The notes below the pieces were generated by a model. That model saw nothing but the letters and a program-made list of their open reading frames with translations, did no database searches and was not told the DNA's origin. Source: Bacillota bacterium (lineage in GTDB: Bacteria; Bacillota; Clostridia; Christensenellales; Aristaeellaceae). Taken from it: a stretch of DNA of 24,617 bases. Below, one piece after another: positions 1 to 7,111 of the stretch. The stretch covers positions 1 to 24,617 of the forward strand of contig JAEZJP010000178.1 of the NCBI GenBank assembly GCA_023415715.1, written 5' to 3'. The position numbers and the translations under genes are program-made. Within the stretch, counting starts at the first letter, position 1; the number at the start of each line of letters is the position of its first letter.

Positions 1-16
1 GTCCCCTGGACCCCTG

Positions 17-39
17 TTCAAGGGATAGAACCCCTTGAA
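17..39. repeat. Short inverted repeat at the window edge
   Basis: Eight-base arms TTCAAGGG (17-24) and CCCTTGAA (32-39) flank a seven-base loop. The middle part resembles, with two differences, the hairpin on the opposite strand at 20703-20717, so it may be the edge of a related intergenic element. It lies at the end of the window and its full extent is not visible. It could also be a terminator for a gene to the left. Confidence 0.4.
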
Positions 40-178
40 AATCCCCATTTTCTATCTATATGATAAGCATACGCCTCTTCCGTTTCAGGTGATGAAATTG
101 AAGGGGTTTTTCGTGTTACTGATGCCATTCCAAAACATAAATGTGCCGATGGATACCAGCATATAGAATGCGCGTAAA

Positions 179-205
179 CTCCGCTCGCTGCGCTCAGGAT
201 GACAG
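179..205 (-). repeat. Copy of a TGTCATCCTGA-type intergenic repeat
   Basis: Read on the minus strand this stretch begins CTGTCATCCTGAGCGCAGCG. The same GTCATCCTGA core starts the arms of the large inverted repeat at 1454-1541. From general knowledge this motif recurs between genes in many bacteria. The rest of 1-290 shows no credible gene: the 109-codon minus-strand frame there has no ribosome site and no recognisable domain. Confidence 0.4.
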
Positions 206-291
206 TCTTTGGGGTGTACTCGCATTCAGAGTACAATGCCATCGACGCATTAATGTATATAATTAGCATAAAATAAATTTTCTGAACCCTA

Positions 292-322
292 TTGACTCCT
301 TGGTTACCCCAGGCTTTATGAT
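292..322 (+). promoter_or_regulatory. MerR-type promoter with 19-bp spacer and operator dyad
   Basis: A -35 box TTGACT (292-297) and a -10 box TATGAT (317-322) are separated by exactly 19 bp, the over-long spacing typical of promoters activated by MerR-family regulators. The spacer carries the dyad CCTnGGnTAnCCnAGG (298-313; six of eight pairs match). The next gene is itself a MerR-family regulator, so autoregulation is the natural inference. The transcript would start near 329, about 43 bases before the start codon. Confidence 0.75.
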
Positions 323-371
323 GTGTATAAACGGCAGGGGTGCACACCTGCAGGGTCTGCGGGAGGGGCTT

Positions 372-1199
372 ATGTTCAAGATCGGAGAATTTTCCAAGCT
401 ATGCGGGCTGTCGGTGGAAACGCTGTACCACTACGAAGATATGAAACTTTTGGTGCCGGTAAGGATCGATAAGTTTTCCGGATACCGGTACTATGAGGCG
501 CAGCAGCTGATCACCGTCAATAAAATCATGGCCCTCAAGGACGCAGGATGCTCGCTTGCTGAAATAGCGCAAATTCTAGAGAAGGAGCCAGCCGCCTCGA
601 TCTTGGTGGAGCTTCTTACGGAAAAGGCGTTGTCCTTGGAAAAGGCACTTCAAATGGAAATCCGCAGGCTCGAACGTCTCCATACAAACATCTTTTTGTT
701 AAAGAATGGAGGCATACCTGTCATGAATGAAATAACTGTAAAGAGCGTGGAACCGATACTGGCATCATCGGTCCGGAAATCCTTTAATAAGAGCCGGTTC
801 GATGCAGAGCTTGAAACCATGTGGCACGATGTGAACGAATGCATCACAAAATCCGGCGGTAAGAGAACCATTCCCTGCATGATGATCTACCATACCGGCT
901 GGTGGAACCTGGGCGCAGACAAACAACTGGACGTGGAAGTGGTGGAACCGATCACATCTTTCATAGCCGGCAGTGAAACGGTAATGATCAGCACACTGCC
1001 GGCAGTTGAAAAAATGGCCTGCATCGTTCACAAGGGCCCTTTTGATACCATGTGGAAAACGTCGGAGATGCTATTTGTATGGATCAAGGAGAACGGGTAC
1101 ATGGTTACCGGCCCGGTCCGGGAGATATACCATAAAGGGGATTGGTCAACCGACGACCCCAATGAATATATCACCGAATTGCAGGCTCCGGTGCAATAG
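372..1199 (+). CDS. MerR-family transcriptional regulator with GyrI-like effector-binding domain
   Basis: This 275-residue protein is probably a ligand-responsive DNA-binding activator of the BmrR/BltR/TipA type. Residues 1-70 form a MerR winged helix-turn-helix, starting FKIGEFSKLCGLSVETLYHY and containing the usual SGYRYY segment. A coiled dimerisation helix follows (about 75-115). The C-terminal part (about 120-275) looks like a GyrI-like/SOUL small-molecule pocket, with the characteristic ending in which a conserved acidic residue lies near the ligand (GPVREIYHKGDW). I chose the ATG at 372, which has GGGAGGGG just upstream. An in-frame start at 300 would lie inside the promoter and add an unrelated N-terminus. 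The gene stands alone, and its 19-bp-spacer promoter suggests it activates its own transcription. The inducer and any further targets cannot be read; multidrug or cationic ligands are typical of the family. Confidence 0.85.
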   Translation: MFKIGEFSKLCGLSVETLYHYEDMKLLVPVRIDKFSGYRYYEAQQLITVNKIMALKDAGCSLAEIAQILEKEPAASILVELLTEKALSLEKALQMEIRRLERLHTNIFLLKNGGIPVMNEITVKSVEPILASSVRKSFNKSRFDAELETMWHDVNECITKSGGKRTIPCMMIYHTGWWNLGADKQLDVEVVEPITSFIAGSETVMISTLPAVEKMACIVHKGPFDTMWKTSEMLFVWIKENGYMVTGPVREIYHKGDWSTDDPNEYITELQAPVQ

Positions 1200-1275
1200 G
1201 GGAAACGGCATAAGAAGGCTGGCAGCCTTCTTTCGTTCAGCACCTGAAAATCTAAACTGGACAAAACCATAGATA

Positions 1276-1315
1276 AAAGCCCCTTCCGTTTCCTTCATGA
1301 ATCGGAAGGGGCTTT
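1276..1315 (+). terminator. Rho-independent terminator after the MerR-family gene
   Basis: A perfect 13-bp stem AAAGCCCCTTCCG / CGGAAGGGGCTTT (1276-1288 and 1303-1315) encloses a 14-base loop. The T-run on the plus side is short, and the minus side ends in TTTT, so it could work in both directions. Confidence 0.7.
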
Positions 1316-1335
1316 CATTGATATATTCAGATCAA

Positions 1336-1661
1336 GTGGTTTGTCAACTATAGAGATTGCAAAAATAAGGATTCTTTTTTAGCCTGATAAGGAGACGGAG
1401 ACCCGTTTCATTATAACGTTTCTATGAAATAATAAGCCAACTCCCGCCCGTATGTCATCCTGATGGCTCCGCCCGAAGGATCTTGCCATTGGTGTATAAG
1501 TTTGCAGCAAAATATCCTTCGGGCGGAGCCATCAGGATGACTGTCGCGGATGGGGCGGAAGCAGGAGGGACGGTCTGATGACGGTTTGGGCTAGATAACT
1601 GCCATCATCCACCGGCATTTTCATAGCTTGAATTCTGCAACATCTGTAGTTGTCAAACCAC
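1336..1661. mobile_element. MITE-like non-coding element with 26-bp terminal inverted repeats
   Basis: The ends 1336-1361 (GTGGTTTGTCAACTATAG...) and 1636-1661 are inverted copies of each other matching at 22 of 26 positions. The trinucleotide CAA sits immediately outside both ends (1333-1335 and 1662-1664), consistent with a 3-bp target duplication. The 326-bp interior has no credible gene. Its exact centre is occupied by a separate perfect 28-bp inverted repeat (1454-1541). This architecture suggests a non-autonomous transposable element mobilised in trans by a transposase not present here. The family is not identified. Confidence 0.6.
1454..1541. repeat. Perfect 28-bp inverted repeat (large hairpin)
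   Basis: Arms 1454-1481 (starting GTCATCCTGATGGCTCCGCC) and 1514-1541 are exact reverse complements around a 32-base spacer. It lies at the centre of the MITE-like element and shares the GTCATCCTGA core with the repeat at 179-205. As RNA it would form a very stable hairpin. It may be an independent repeat nested in the element or part of its core. Confidence 0.8.
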
Positions 1662-1732
1662 CAAGGGACTGTCAAATACAGATGTTACGAAATTCATAAG
1701 CTTTGGCAAAGAGATCAACAAACAAACGACGC

Positions 1733-1812
1733 TGTAGGGGCGATTTGTAATCGCCCACACGTTGCGGTAGAATGTGTTGTCACTTGGCGGGCGATTATAA
1801 ATCGTCCCTACA
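1733..1812. repeat. 24-bp inverted repeat between MITE and methyltransferase gene
   Basis: Arms TGTAGGGGCGATTTGTAATC.. (1733-1756) and ..GATTATAAATCGTCCCTACA (1789-1812) pair over 24 positions. The two mismatches become G-U pairs when read as RNA from the plus strand, so hairpin folding is preserved. Such elements occur between genes in many Clostridia. It follows the stop codon of the minus-strand methyltransferase gene and could stop its transcript. The frames of 88 and 94 codons here are not convincing genes. Confidence 0.7.
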
Positions 1813-1845
1813 ATCCGTTGGGAGGATGTCCTATGAACGCGGAGT

Positions 1846-2433
1846 TCAGGCCGATTTCCGCCCCAGATACCTGCATACCCTGGCCTTATAAGCTTCGTAC
1901 TCTTTCCCAAAGGTAACGGCCAGGTATTTTTCTTCACTTTTTATCTGCACATGGAACAGCAAAAGTGACGCCGCGGCTGCAGCAATATTCAGCCAAAATG
2001 GAAACACCACGGCGCAGCCGATATACATGAGGTCAAAGCCTAAAAAGGCAGGGTTCCGGCTGATTAAGTAAATGCCCCGGGTAACCAGATTTGTTTTCTG
2101 CTTTTCGTTAAACCCAGCCCGCCAGTTATCCCGCATGGTGATGACCGATACGGCAAAGAACGATAAGCCTGTCGCGGCAAGAACAAGCCCTATGACGTTA
2201 AGGGCAGGTATGGATGTGGGCCATGTAAAGAGCACGGTGGCAAACTGAATGATGGTGCTAAGGGTTGCGCTAAGGTACAAAAGCAATTCCACTAATTTCG
2301 CCTTTTCAGGCTTGTCACCCTTTCCCAGCAGGTTGGCCTTTATGCCGCGGTTTCTTAGCATCAACATTTTGATGGCATACGTAAGGTAAAAACCGGAAAG
2401 CAACAGCAGCATTAAAAATCTGGAAAGCTCCAT
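1846..2433 (-). CDS. ICMT / phospholipid-methyltransferase-like integral membrane protein
   Basis: The 195-residue protein is a probable membrane methyltransferase of the isoprenylcysteine carboxyl methyltransferase / PEMT superfamily. About four to five hydrophobic helices are visible, beginning right at the N-terminus (LSRFLMLLLLSGFYL). The C-terminal half carries the family signature: TRGIYLISRNPAFLGF (normally G-x-Y-x-x-x-R-H-P, here with Asn for His), then a hydrophobic hairpin and SEEKYLAVTFGKEYEAYKAR, where the paired Glu residues precede a conserved GxxYxxYxxRVxRY tail. The family uses S-adenosylmethionine; the acceptor in bacteria is usually unknown. I chose the ATG at 2433, preceded on the minus strand by AGGAAGGG, because the 41 extra upstream residues are not family-like. 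It lies 154 bases downstream of the AraC-kinase fusion gene on the same strand and may be transcribed separately, given the inverted repeat upstream. Confidence 0.75.
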   Translation of the reverse strand: MELSRFLMLLLLSGFYLTYAIKMLMLRNRGIKANLLGKGDKPEKAKLVELLLYLSATLSTIIQFATVLFTWPTSIPALNVIGLVLAATGLSFFAVSVITMRDNWRAGFNEKQKTNLVTRGIYLISRNPAFLGFDLMYIGCAVVFPFWLNIAAAAASLLLFHVQIKSEEKYLAVTFGKEYEAYKARVCRYLGRKSA

Positions 2434-2490
2434 GATCCAATCGCCCTTCCTATCCGGCAAGTGCTTATGCAGGCGCTTGACGCCCCGCCG

Positions 2491-2540
2491 GTATTTGCAT
2501 TGAACATATGAGTATCTGTTCATGTGTTCAGTGCAAGTAT
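2491..2540. promoter_or_regulatory. Imperfect inverted repeat upstream of the methyltransferase gene
   Basis: GTATTTGCATTGAACA (2491-2506) and TGTTCAGTGCAAGTAT (2525-2540) are inverted copies with two mismatches over the innermost 15 positions, around an 18-base spacer containing another TGTTCA (2517-2522). It lies 58-107 bases before the start codon at 2433, a reasonable place for an operator. I could not fit convincing -35/-10 boxes. Confidence 0.4.
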
Positions 2541-2587
2541 ACGCCGACAATGCCAAATGTCAAGGGGGCATTTATAAAATGCGATCA

Positions 2588-3895
2588 TCAAGTCAGTTTA
2601 AGCTTATCCTTATTTGCATGCAGCCATAGCAGCATGCGCTTGTTGGTGTCAGCAAGCTTTTCAAATTTGGGGTTATCCGTAAAGTAAGCCGCACAGATCA
2701 TTTCGATGGTGAATACCACGTACGGGGCTGCCTCCCGTTCCTCATCTGTAAGGGGGCATATAGCGTCATATCCATGCAGCACGCTGTGGTAGACTTCGAA
2801 CCACTTATCATCAGGTGGGGTTTTCGATTCCGGGAAAGTCTCCGACAAAATAGCGGTGGTCAGGTAACAAGGATCGAAAAGGCGTATGCCCCTTTGTCCA
2901 AGCTCAAAGTCGATAAACCCCGACAGTTCCTCTCCCTCCATCAGTATATTGGCAGGGTTTGGGTCTCTGTGGATTGGCTGCTTTGGCAGGAGAGGATACA
3001 AACGCTGGAAATGCTCCGTATACGTTTGATAGAATTCCGGCGGCAGGGAGAGCAACGCCTGCGTCCTTGGCATTGCCCAATCCCGTACAGCGGCGCATAG
3101 GTCCGGTTCATCCAGTTTGAGCTCCTGATCATAGTGACTGAGCACCTTATGCAGCCTGCCTATGAGTTCGCCCAACCTAAAAGCCTTTTGCGCCCAGTCC
3201 TTTTCCAATAGTGCCCGGCTGTTCACAGGCCGGCCCTTAAGTCTTGGCAGCAGGTAAAAGTACAGATCTCCCTCCTGAATGAAATCCTGCCCATCCTGCT
3301 TAAAAACAGGTACTGGAGCGTTCATCCCGTCTTCTGTAAGCGCCCTGGCGATGGCAGTGTGTGCCTTGAGCCCCGGAAGATTTGGGGTAGCCTTCAGCAC
3401 ATACTCCTTACCTACATACCAGGCATTATCGGCAATGATGCCGCTGTTTTCATACTGGATAGGGGAGATATTCTTATCCTTGATTGCCCATTGCTGTAAT
3501 ATGGACTGCAGCTTTGCAATGCTTAACATGATATCCGCTCCTTTTTGCAAGTCGATCCTGTGGGGAGGGGGCATCGAACCTTGTTTCTTGTAAGAGGCAG
3601 GTGTTTTATCAAACTCCCGGACAAAGGCTTTGTAGAAACCGGCATAGGTGTCAAAGCCATACTCAAGCGCTGCCTGAACGGCATCCATTCCCCGGGAGAT
3701 ACGATAGGCAGCATGCAATAAACGCCTCCTCAGCACGTACGCCATCACCGGCATGCCCACCGCATTTTGAAACATACGGCAAAAGTGAAAAGGAGAGAAT
3801 CCCACCTTGTCCGCAATGTCCGCAAGGCTTAAATCTGCCTTCAGGTTTTCTTCAATGAAGTCGATGCTCTTTTGCATCAGATCCAGGTCTGCCAT
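2588..3895 (-). CDS. AraC-type DNA-binding domain fused to an APH-family phosphotransferase
   Basis: This 435-residue protein combines two functions. Residues 1-104 are an AraC-type double helix-turn-helix (SLADIADKVGFSPFHFCRMF, then ALEYGFDTYAGFYKAFVREF). Residues about 122-435 are an aminoglycoside/choline-kinase-like fold: a possible N-lobe lysine in KEYVLKATP (about 168), the catalytic loop IHRDPNPAN (H309, D311, N316) and the Mg-binding FIDFE (D329). The kinase core motifs look intact, so phosphotransfer to a small molecule is possible. Alternatively the lobe may serve only as a ligand sensor for the DNA-binding part, as GyrI-like domains do in other AraC proteins. I chose the ATG at 3895, with GGGAGG 7 bases upstream. 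The substrate is unknown; resistance to an aminoglycoside should not be assumed. Target genes cannot be read; the sugar operon starts divergently about 180 bases away. Confidence 0.85.
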   Translation of the reverse strand: MADLDLMQKSIDFIEENLKADLSLADIADKVGFSPFHFCRMFQNAVGMPVMAYVLRRRLLHAAYRISRGMDAVQAALEYGFDTYAGFYKAFVREFDKTPASYKKQGSMPPPHRIDLQKGADIMLSIAKLQSILQQWAIKDKNISPIQYENSGIIADNAWYVGKEYVLKATPNLPGLKAHTAIARALTEDGMNAPVPVFKQDGQDFIQEGDLYFYLLPRLKGRPVNSRALLEKDWAQKAFRLGELIGRLHKVLSHYDQELKLDEPDLCAAVRDWAMPRTQALLSLPPEFYQTYTEHFQRLYPLLPKQPIHRDPNPANILMEGEELSGFIDFELGQRGIRLFDPCYLTTAILSETFPESKTPPDDKWFEVYHSVLHGYDAICPLTDEEREAAPYVVFTIEMICAAYFTDNPKFEKLADTNKRMLLWLHANKDKLKLT

Positions 3896-4075
3896 GATAG
3901 TCCTCCCGTCCTTTGTGCCGGCGTGCATATAGAATACCATGATGCCTTTGATGATACATTTCCTTGCGTGCTATAAACAATGCGTCCTATGTTTTTTCCA
4001 AAATCTTTGGCATGGTAACTGCTCTTTTTTTCTTTTTATCATCGTTTTTCTAAAGTAAAACATAGAAAATCACAA

Positions 4076-4104
4076 TTGACAACCATAGAAATTTCCAGTA
4101 TCAT
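4076..4104 (+). promoter_or_regulatory. Sigma-A-type promoter of the sugar ABC operon
   Basis: TTGACA (4076-4081) and TATCAT (4099-4104) are spaced by 17 bp, giving an expected start near 4111. The 3896-4075 stretch between this promoter and the divergent AraC-kinase gene is AT-rich, with no further clear feature. Confidence 0.7.
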
Positions 4105-4116
4105 ATTTGTAAACAA

Positions 4117-4132
4117 ATGTGCTCGAGCACAT
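4117..4132. promoter_or_regulatory. Perfect 16-bp CG-centred palindrome (probable LacI-type operator)
   Basis: ATGTGCTCGAGCACAT is a perfect palindrome with a central CG, the shape bound by LacI-family repressors. It covers about +7 to +22 of the predicted transcript, where a bound repressor would block escape of RNA polymerase. It does not fit the catabolite-response consensus. No LacI-family gene is present in this window. Confidence 0.65.
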
Positions 4133-4414
4133 AAATCTACTGGCATATAATAAAGCATAGCATATATAAGCAATATTTCATAATATACTCTTTTAATCAG
4201 AAACCGCCTGTTTAATCCCGCGCCATTGTTTTACTTAAGGCAGACAGTGTGACGGGCAAGTCATTTAGAAGCATCCCAGCTTTGATATGGCTTTGTCGGT
4301 GTTTTTTTGCTGCGTATCTATTGCCATATAAAGATCAAACGAAATGAAAGGGCAGCTGATCCAAAGTATTTTAGGCAGAAAGTTGCCTAAAAAATAAAAC
4401 ATGGGAGTGTTCCT
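4133..4414 (+). other. Long untranslated leader of the sugar operon
   Basis: About 300 bases separate the predicted transcript start from the first codon. I recognise no riboswitch class in it and see no credible small gene. It ends in a stem-loop, TTTTAGGCA (4369-4377) / TGCCTAAAA (4384-4392) with loop GAAAGT, which stops about 22 bases before the start codon, just ahead of the ribosome site GGGAGTG. It has no following T-run on the plus side, so it is not a terminator of the usual kind. Confidence 0.5.
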
Positions 4415-5461
4415 ATGAAGAAGGTACTCGCGTTACTGCTGGTTTTGGTGCTATGCGTATCCATTACCGGCGCGCTGGCTGCGGACAAAGTCGGCGTGTC
4501 CATGCCCACCAAGAGCCTGCAGCGCTGGATTCAGGATGGAGAGAACCTGCAGGCCAAGCTGCAGGAAGCCGGCCTCGAAGTCGATCTTCAGTACGCCAAC
4601 GACCAGGTTGCATTGCAGGTAACCCAGTTGGAAGGCATGATCGCAGGCGGCGCCAAAGTGCTGATCATCTCCGCTATCGAGGCAAAGTCCTTGGGAACCG
4701 TGCTGGCCGAAGCCAAGGCCCAGGGCGTCAAAGTGATATGCTACGACCGGCTGATCCTGGATACCGACGCGGCGGACTACTATGTAACCTTTGACAACTA
4801 CAAAGTCGGCGTCATCCAGGGAACATACATTGAAGACGTGCTTGGCCTGAAGGACGGCAAAGGCCCCTACAATGTGGAGTTCACCGCCGGCGATCCGGGC
4901 GACAATAATGCCGGGTTCTTCTTCAACGGCGCAATGGACCTTCTCAAGCCCTACATCGAAAAAGGCCAATTGGTTGTTCCCAGCGGCCAGACCGCTTTTG
5001 AGCAGGTAGCCACTCCCACATGGAAGTCGGACGTTGCCCAGGCCCGCTTTGAAGGCATCCTGGCCTCCTTCTATTCCGACGGGAAGACGAAGCTGGACGC
5101 GGTCATCTGCTCCAACGACTCCACAGCATTCGGCGTGGAGACGGCCCTTGAAAATGCCGGCTATACGACATTCCCGTATATCACAGGCCAGGACTGCGAC
5201 ATCGCCAATACCAAGAACATCATTGCCGGCAAACAGTCCATGTCCGTGTTCAAGGATACCCGCGACCTGGCTGCCCAGGCTGTGAAGATGACGCTTGATA
5301 TCCTCGCCGGCAAGGAACCCGAAGTCAACGACACCACCACTTACGACAACGGTGTGAAGATTGTGCCTACGTTCCTGTGCGTGCCTGTTTTTGCCGATAT
5401 CAACAACTACGAGAAACTGCTCATCGAAAGCGGCTACTACACCGCGGATCAGCTGAAGTAA
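4415..5461 (+). CDS. chvE: ChvE-like sugar-binding lipo/exported protein of a sugar ABC transporter
   Basis: The 348-residue protein is an exported monosaccharide-binding protein of the ChvE family (ABC class CUT2). It has a signal peptide (KKVLALLLVLVLC...), probably cut after ALA near residue 22. A Cys at 14 is not in a good lipobox, so lipidation is uncertain. The mature part follows ChvE closely: GVSMPTKSLQRWIQDG, DLQYANDQ, CYDRLI, GDPGDNNAGFFFNGAM, TGQDCDIANTKNIIAGKQ, EVNDTTTYDNGVKIVPT, and the ending ESGYYTADQLK. Likely ligands from the family are arabinose, galactose, glucose, xylose or sugar acids; which one is not determined here. It is the first gene of the operon with the ATPase (5558) and permease (7108). 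A hairpin downstream probably favours its higher expression. A paralogue lies at 9689. Confidence 0.9.
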   Translation: MKKVLALLLVLVLCVSITGALAADKVGVSMPTKSLQRWIQDGENLQAKLQEAGLEVDLQYANDQVALQVTQLEGMIAGGAKVLIISAIEAKSLGTVLAEAKAQGVKVICYDRLILDTDAADYYVTFDNYKVGVIQGTYIEDVLGLKDGKGPYNVEFTAGDPGDNNAGFFFNGAMDLLKPYIEKGQLVVPSGQTAFEQVATPTWKSDVAQARFEGILASFYSDGKTKLDAVICSNDSTAFGVETALENAGYTTFPYITGQDCDIANTKNIIAGKQSMSVFKDTRDLAAQAVKMTLDILAGKEPEVNDTTTYDNGVKIVPTFLCVPVFADINNYEKLLIESGYYTADQLK

Positions 5462-5495
5462 TCAGCCCTGTCCTGTAAGCCGATGCATCTCGGCC

Positions 5496-5526
5496 GGAGA
5501 GGCGGACACACTTGGTCCGTCTCTCC
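5496..5526 (+). terminator. Intercistronic hairpin after the binding-protein gene (partial terminator or mRNA stabiliser)
   Basis: GGAGAGGCGGAC (5496-5507) and GTCCGTCTCTCC (5515-5526) form a 12-bp stem with one G-U pair and a 7-base loop, followed by TTTCCAAATTTTTA. Its place between the binding-protein and ATPase genes matches the common arrangement that gives more binding protein than transporter. Confidence 0.6.
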
Positions 5527-5557
5527 TTTCCAAATTTTTATACCATTATCTGGAGTG

Positions 5558-7111
5558 ATGGATTTGAACGGATGCCTGCTTCAAATGCTTGATATCACAA
5601 AGCTTTTTCCGGGCGTACGCGCTTTGGACCATGTGAACATCGACGTTACCGAGGGCGAGATCCACGCCATCTGCGGAGAAAATGGCGCGGGAAAATCGAC
5701 CCTGATGAACATACTCAGCGGCATTTACCCTTACGGCTCCTACGAGGGTGACGTGATCCTCAGGGGGGAATCCTGCCGCTTCCATTCCATTCACGACAGC
5801 GAAGCCAAGGGGATCGTCATCATCCACCAGGAGCTGGCGCTGGTTCCTTATCTGTCAATCGGCGAAAACATGTTCCTGGGCAATGAGCAGGGGAAAAGCG
5901 GCGTAATCAACTGGGATATGACCTATCAAAAGGCCGAGGAATACATGCGCATGGTAGGGCTTCATGAGACAGCCCGCACTCTGGTGCGCGATATCGGCAT
6001 GGGCAAGCAGCAACTGCTGGAGATTGCCAAGGCCTTGGCCAAGGATGTAAAGCTGCTGATCCTGGACGAGCCAACTTCATCCCTTAATGAAAGCGACGCC
6101 CAGAAGCTTTTGGACCTTTTGATCTACCTGAAAAAAGAGAAAGGGATCACCTCCATACTGATCTCCCACAAGCTGGGAGAGCTCTCCTACTGCGCCGACA
6201 GGATCACCATACTACGGGACGGCCGGTCCATAGAAACACTGACCCGCGGTGTGGATGAGTGGAGCGAGGCACGTATCATAAGGGGCATGGTGGGCCGGGA
6301 AATGACCAACCGCTACCCGTCCCGGGATAGAAACATCGGCGAAGTCGCGCTGGAAGTGCGAGACTGGACGGTATACCATCCCCAGTACACCACAAGGAAA
6401 GTGGTGGACAATGTTTCCATCACGGTGCGCCGGGGCGAAGTTGTAGGGATGGCCGGGCTCATCGGCGCAGGCCGGACGGAACTGGCCATGTCTGTCTTCG
6501 GCAGGGCTTATGGTGATAAACTTTCAGGAAGGCTATACTTAGGCGGCAAGGAGATCGAACTGCACAGTATCCACCAGGCTATCAAGGCCGGTTTTGCCTA
6601 CATCACCGAAGACCGCAAGCAAAACGGGCTGGTGCTGATGAACAGCATCAAACACAACGTAACCTTGGCCAGAACGGAGTTTATCAGCCGGCGTGGCGTG
6701 CTTAACAAGGACCTGGAAAAAGGCGAGGCCGAATCCTTACGGTCAAGGCTGGGGATCAAGGCCCCCACAGTGGAACAGCTGGCGGGCAACCTGTCAGGCG
6801 GAAACCAGCAGAAGGTGCTGGTGGGCAAATGGATATTTGCACAGCCCGACATTCTGCTACTGGACGAGCCGACCCGGGGCGTAGACGTGGGCGCCAAGTA
6901 TGAGATTTATCAAATTATCAATTCCTTGGTGGCCCAGGGAAAATCCATCCTGCTGATCTCCTCCGAACTGCCTGAGATCCTCGGGATGTGCGACCGGGTC
7001 TATGTGATGAATGAAGGAAAGCTGATTGCTGAACTGCCTGTAGAGGAAGCATCCCAGGAGGTCATCATGGGGCATATCATGAAGGCAAGCAAGGGGGAAA
7101 TCGTAGCATGA
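5558..7111 (+). CDS. gguA: Sugar ABC transporter ATP-binding protein (two ATPase domains, GguA/MmsA type)
   Basis: The roughly 517-residue cytosolic protein powers monosaccharide import. It has two ABC domains in one chain, as usual for the CUT2 class. The first has Walker A GENGAGKST (about 40-48), a divergent signature GKQQLLEIAKAL and Walker B LLILDEPTSSL. The second has the family's degenerate Walker A (GLIGAGRTE), signature LSGGNQQKVLVGKW and Walker B LLLDEPTRGVDVGAK. Length is normal. The start is unsettled: ATG 5558 has GGAG only two bases before it, while the in-frame TTG at 5564 has GGAG at eight bases; both leave the domain intact. An upstream start at 5483 would run through the intercistronic hairpin and is unlikely. 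The gene overlaps the permease gene by four bases (ATGA), so the two are translationally coupled. Confidence 0.9.
   Translation: MDLNGCLLQMLDITKLFPGVRALDHVNIDVTEGEIHAICGENGAGKSTLMNILSGIYPYGSYEGDVILRGESCRFHSIHDSEAKGIVIIHQELALVPYLSIGENMFLGNEQGKSGVINWDMTYQKAEEYMRMVGLHETARTLVRDIGMGKQQLLEIAKALAKDVKLLILDEPTSSLNESDAQKLLDLLIYLKKEKGITSILISHKLGELSYCADRITILRDGRSIETLTRGVDEWSEARIIRGMVGREMTNRYPSRDRNIGEVALEVRDWTVYHPQYTTRKVVDNVSITVRRGEVVGMAGLIGAGRTELAMSVFGRAYGDKLSGRLYLGGKEIELHSIHQAIKAGFAYITEDRKQNGLVLMNSIKHNVTLARTEFISRRGVLNKDLEKGEAESLRSRLGIKAPTVEQLAGNLSGGNQQKVLVGKWIFAQPDILLLDEPTRGVDVGAKYEIYQIINSLVAQGKSILLISSELPEILGMCDRVYVMNEGKLIAELPVEEASQEVIMGHIMKASKGEIVA

Noticed and set aside
18..347. 109-codon minus-strand open frame at the left edge
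   Set aside because: No ribosome site, no domain, overlaps the MerR promoter and the TGTCATCC-type repeat; low-complexity coding potential.
1650..1937. Overlapping 88- and 94-codon frames over the inverted repeat
   Set aside because: Both run through the 24-bp inverted repeat and lack ribosome sites or domains.
2588..3895. Aminoglycoside resistance gene
   Set aside because: The kinase fold is shared by choline, homoserine and other small-molecule kinases, and the protein carries a DNA-binding domain; a resistance role is not supported by sequence alone.
4117..4132. Catabolite-response (CcpA) site reading of the palindrome
   Set aside because: Only the outer TG/CA and central CG agree with the consensus; the inner positions do not.
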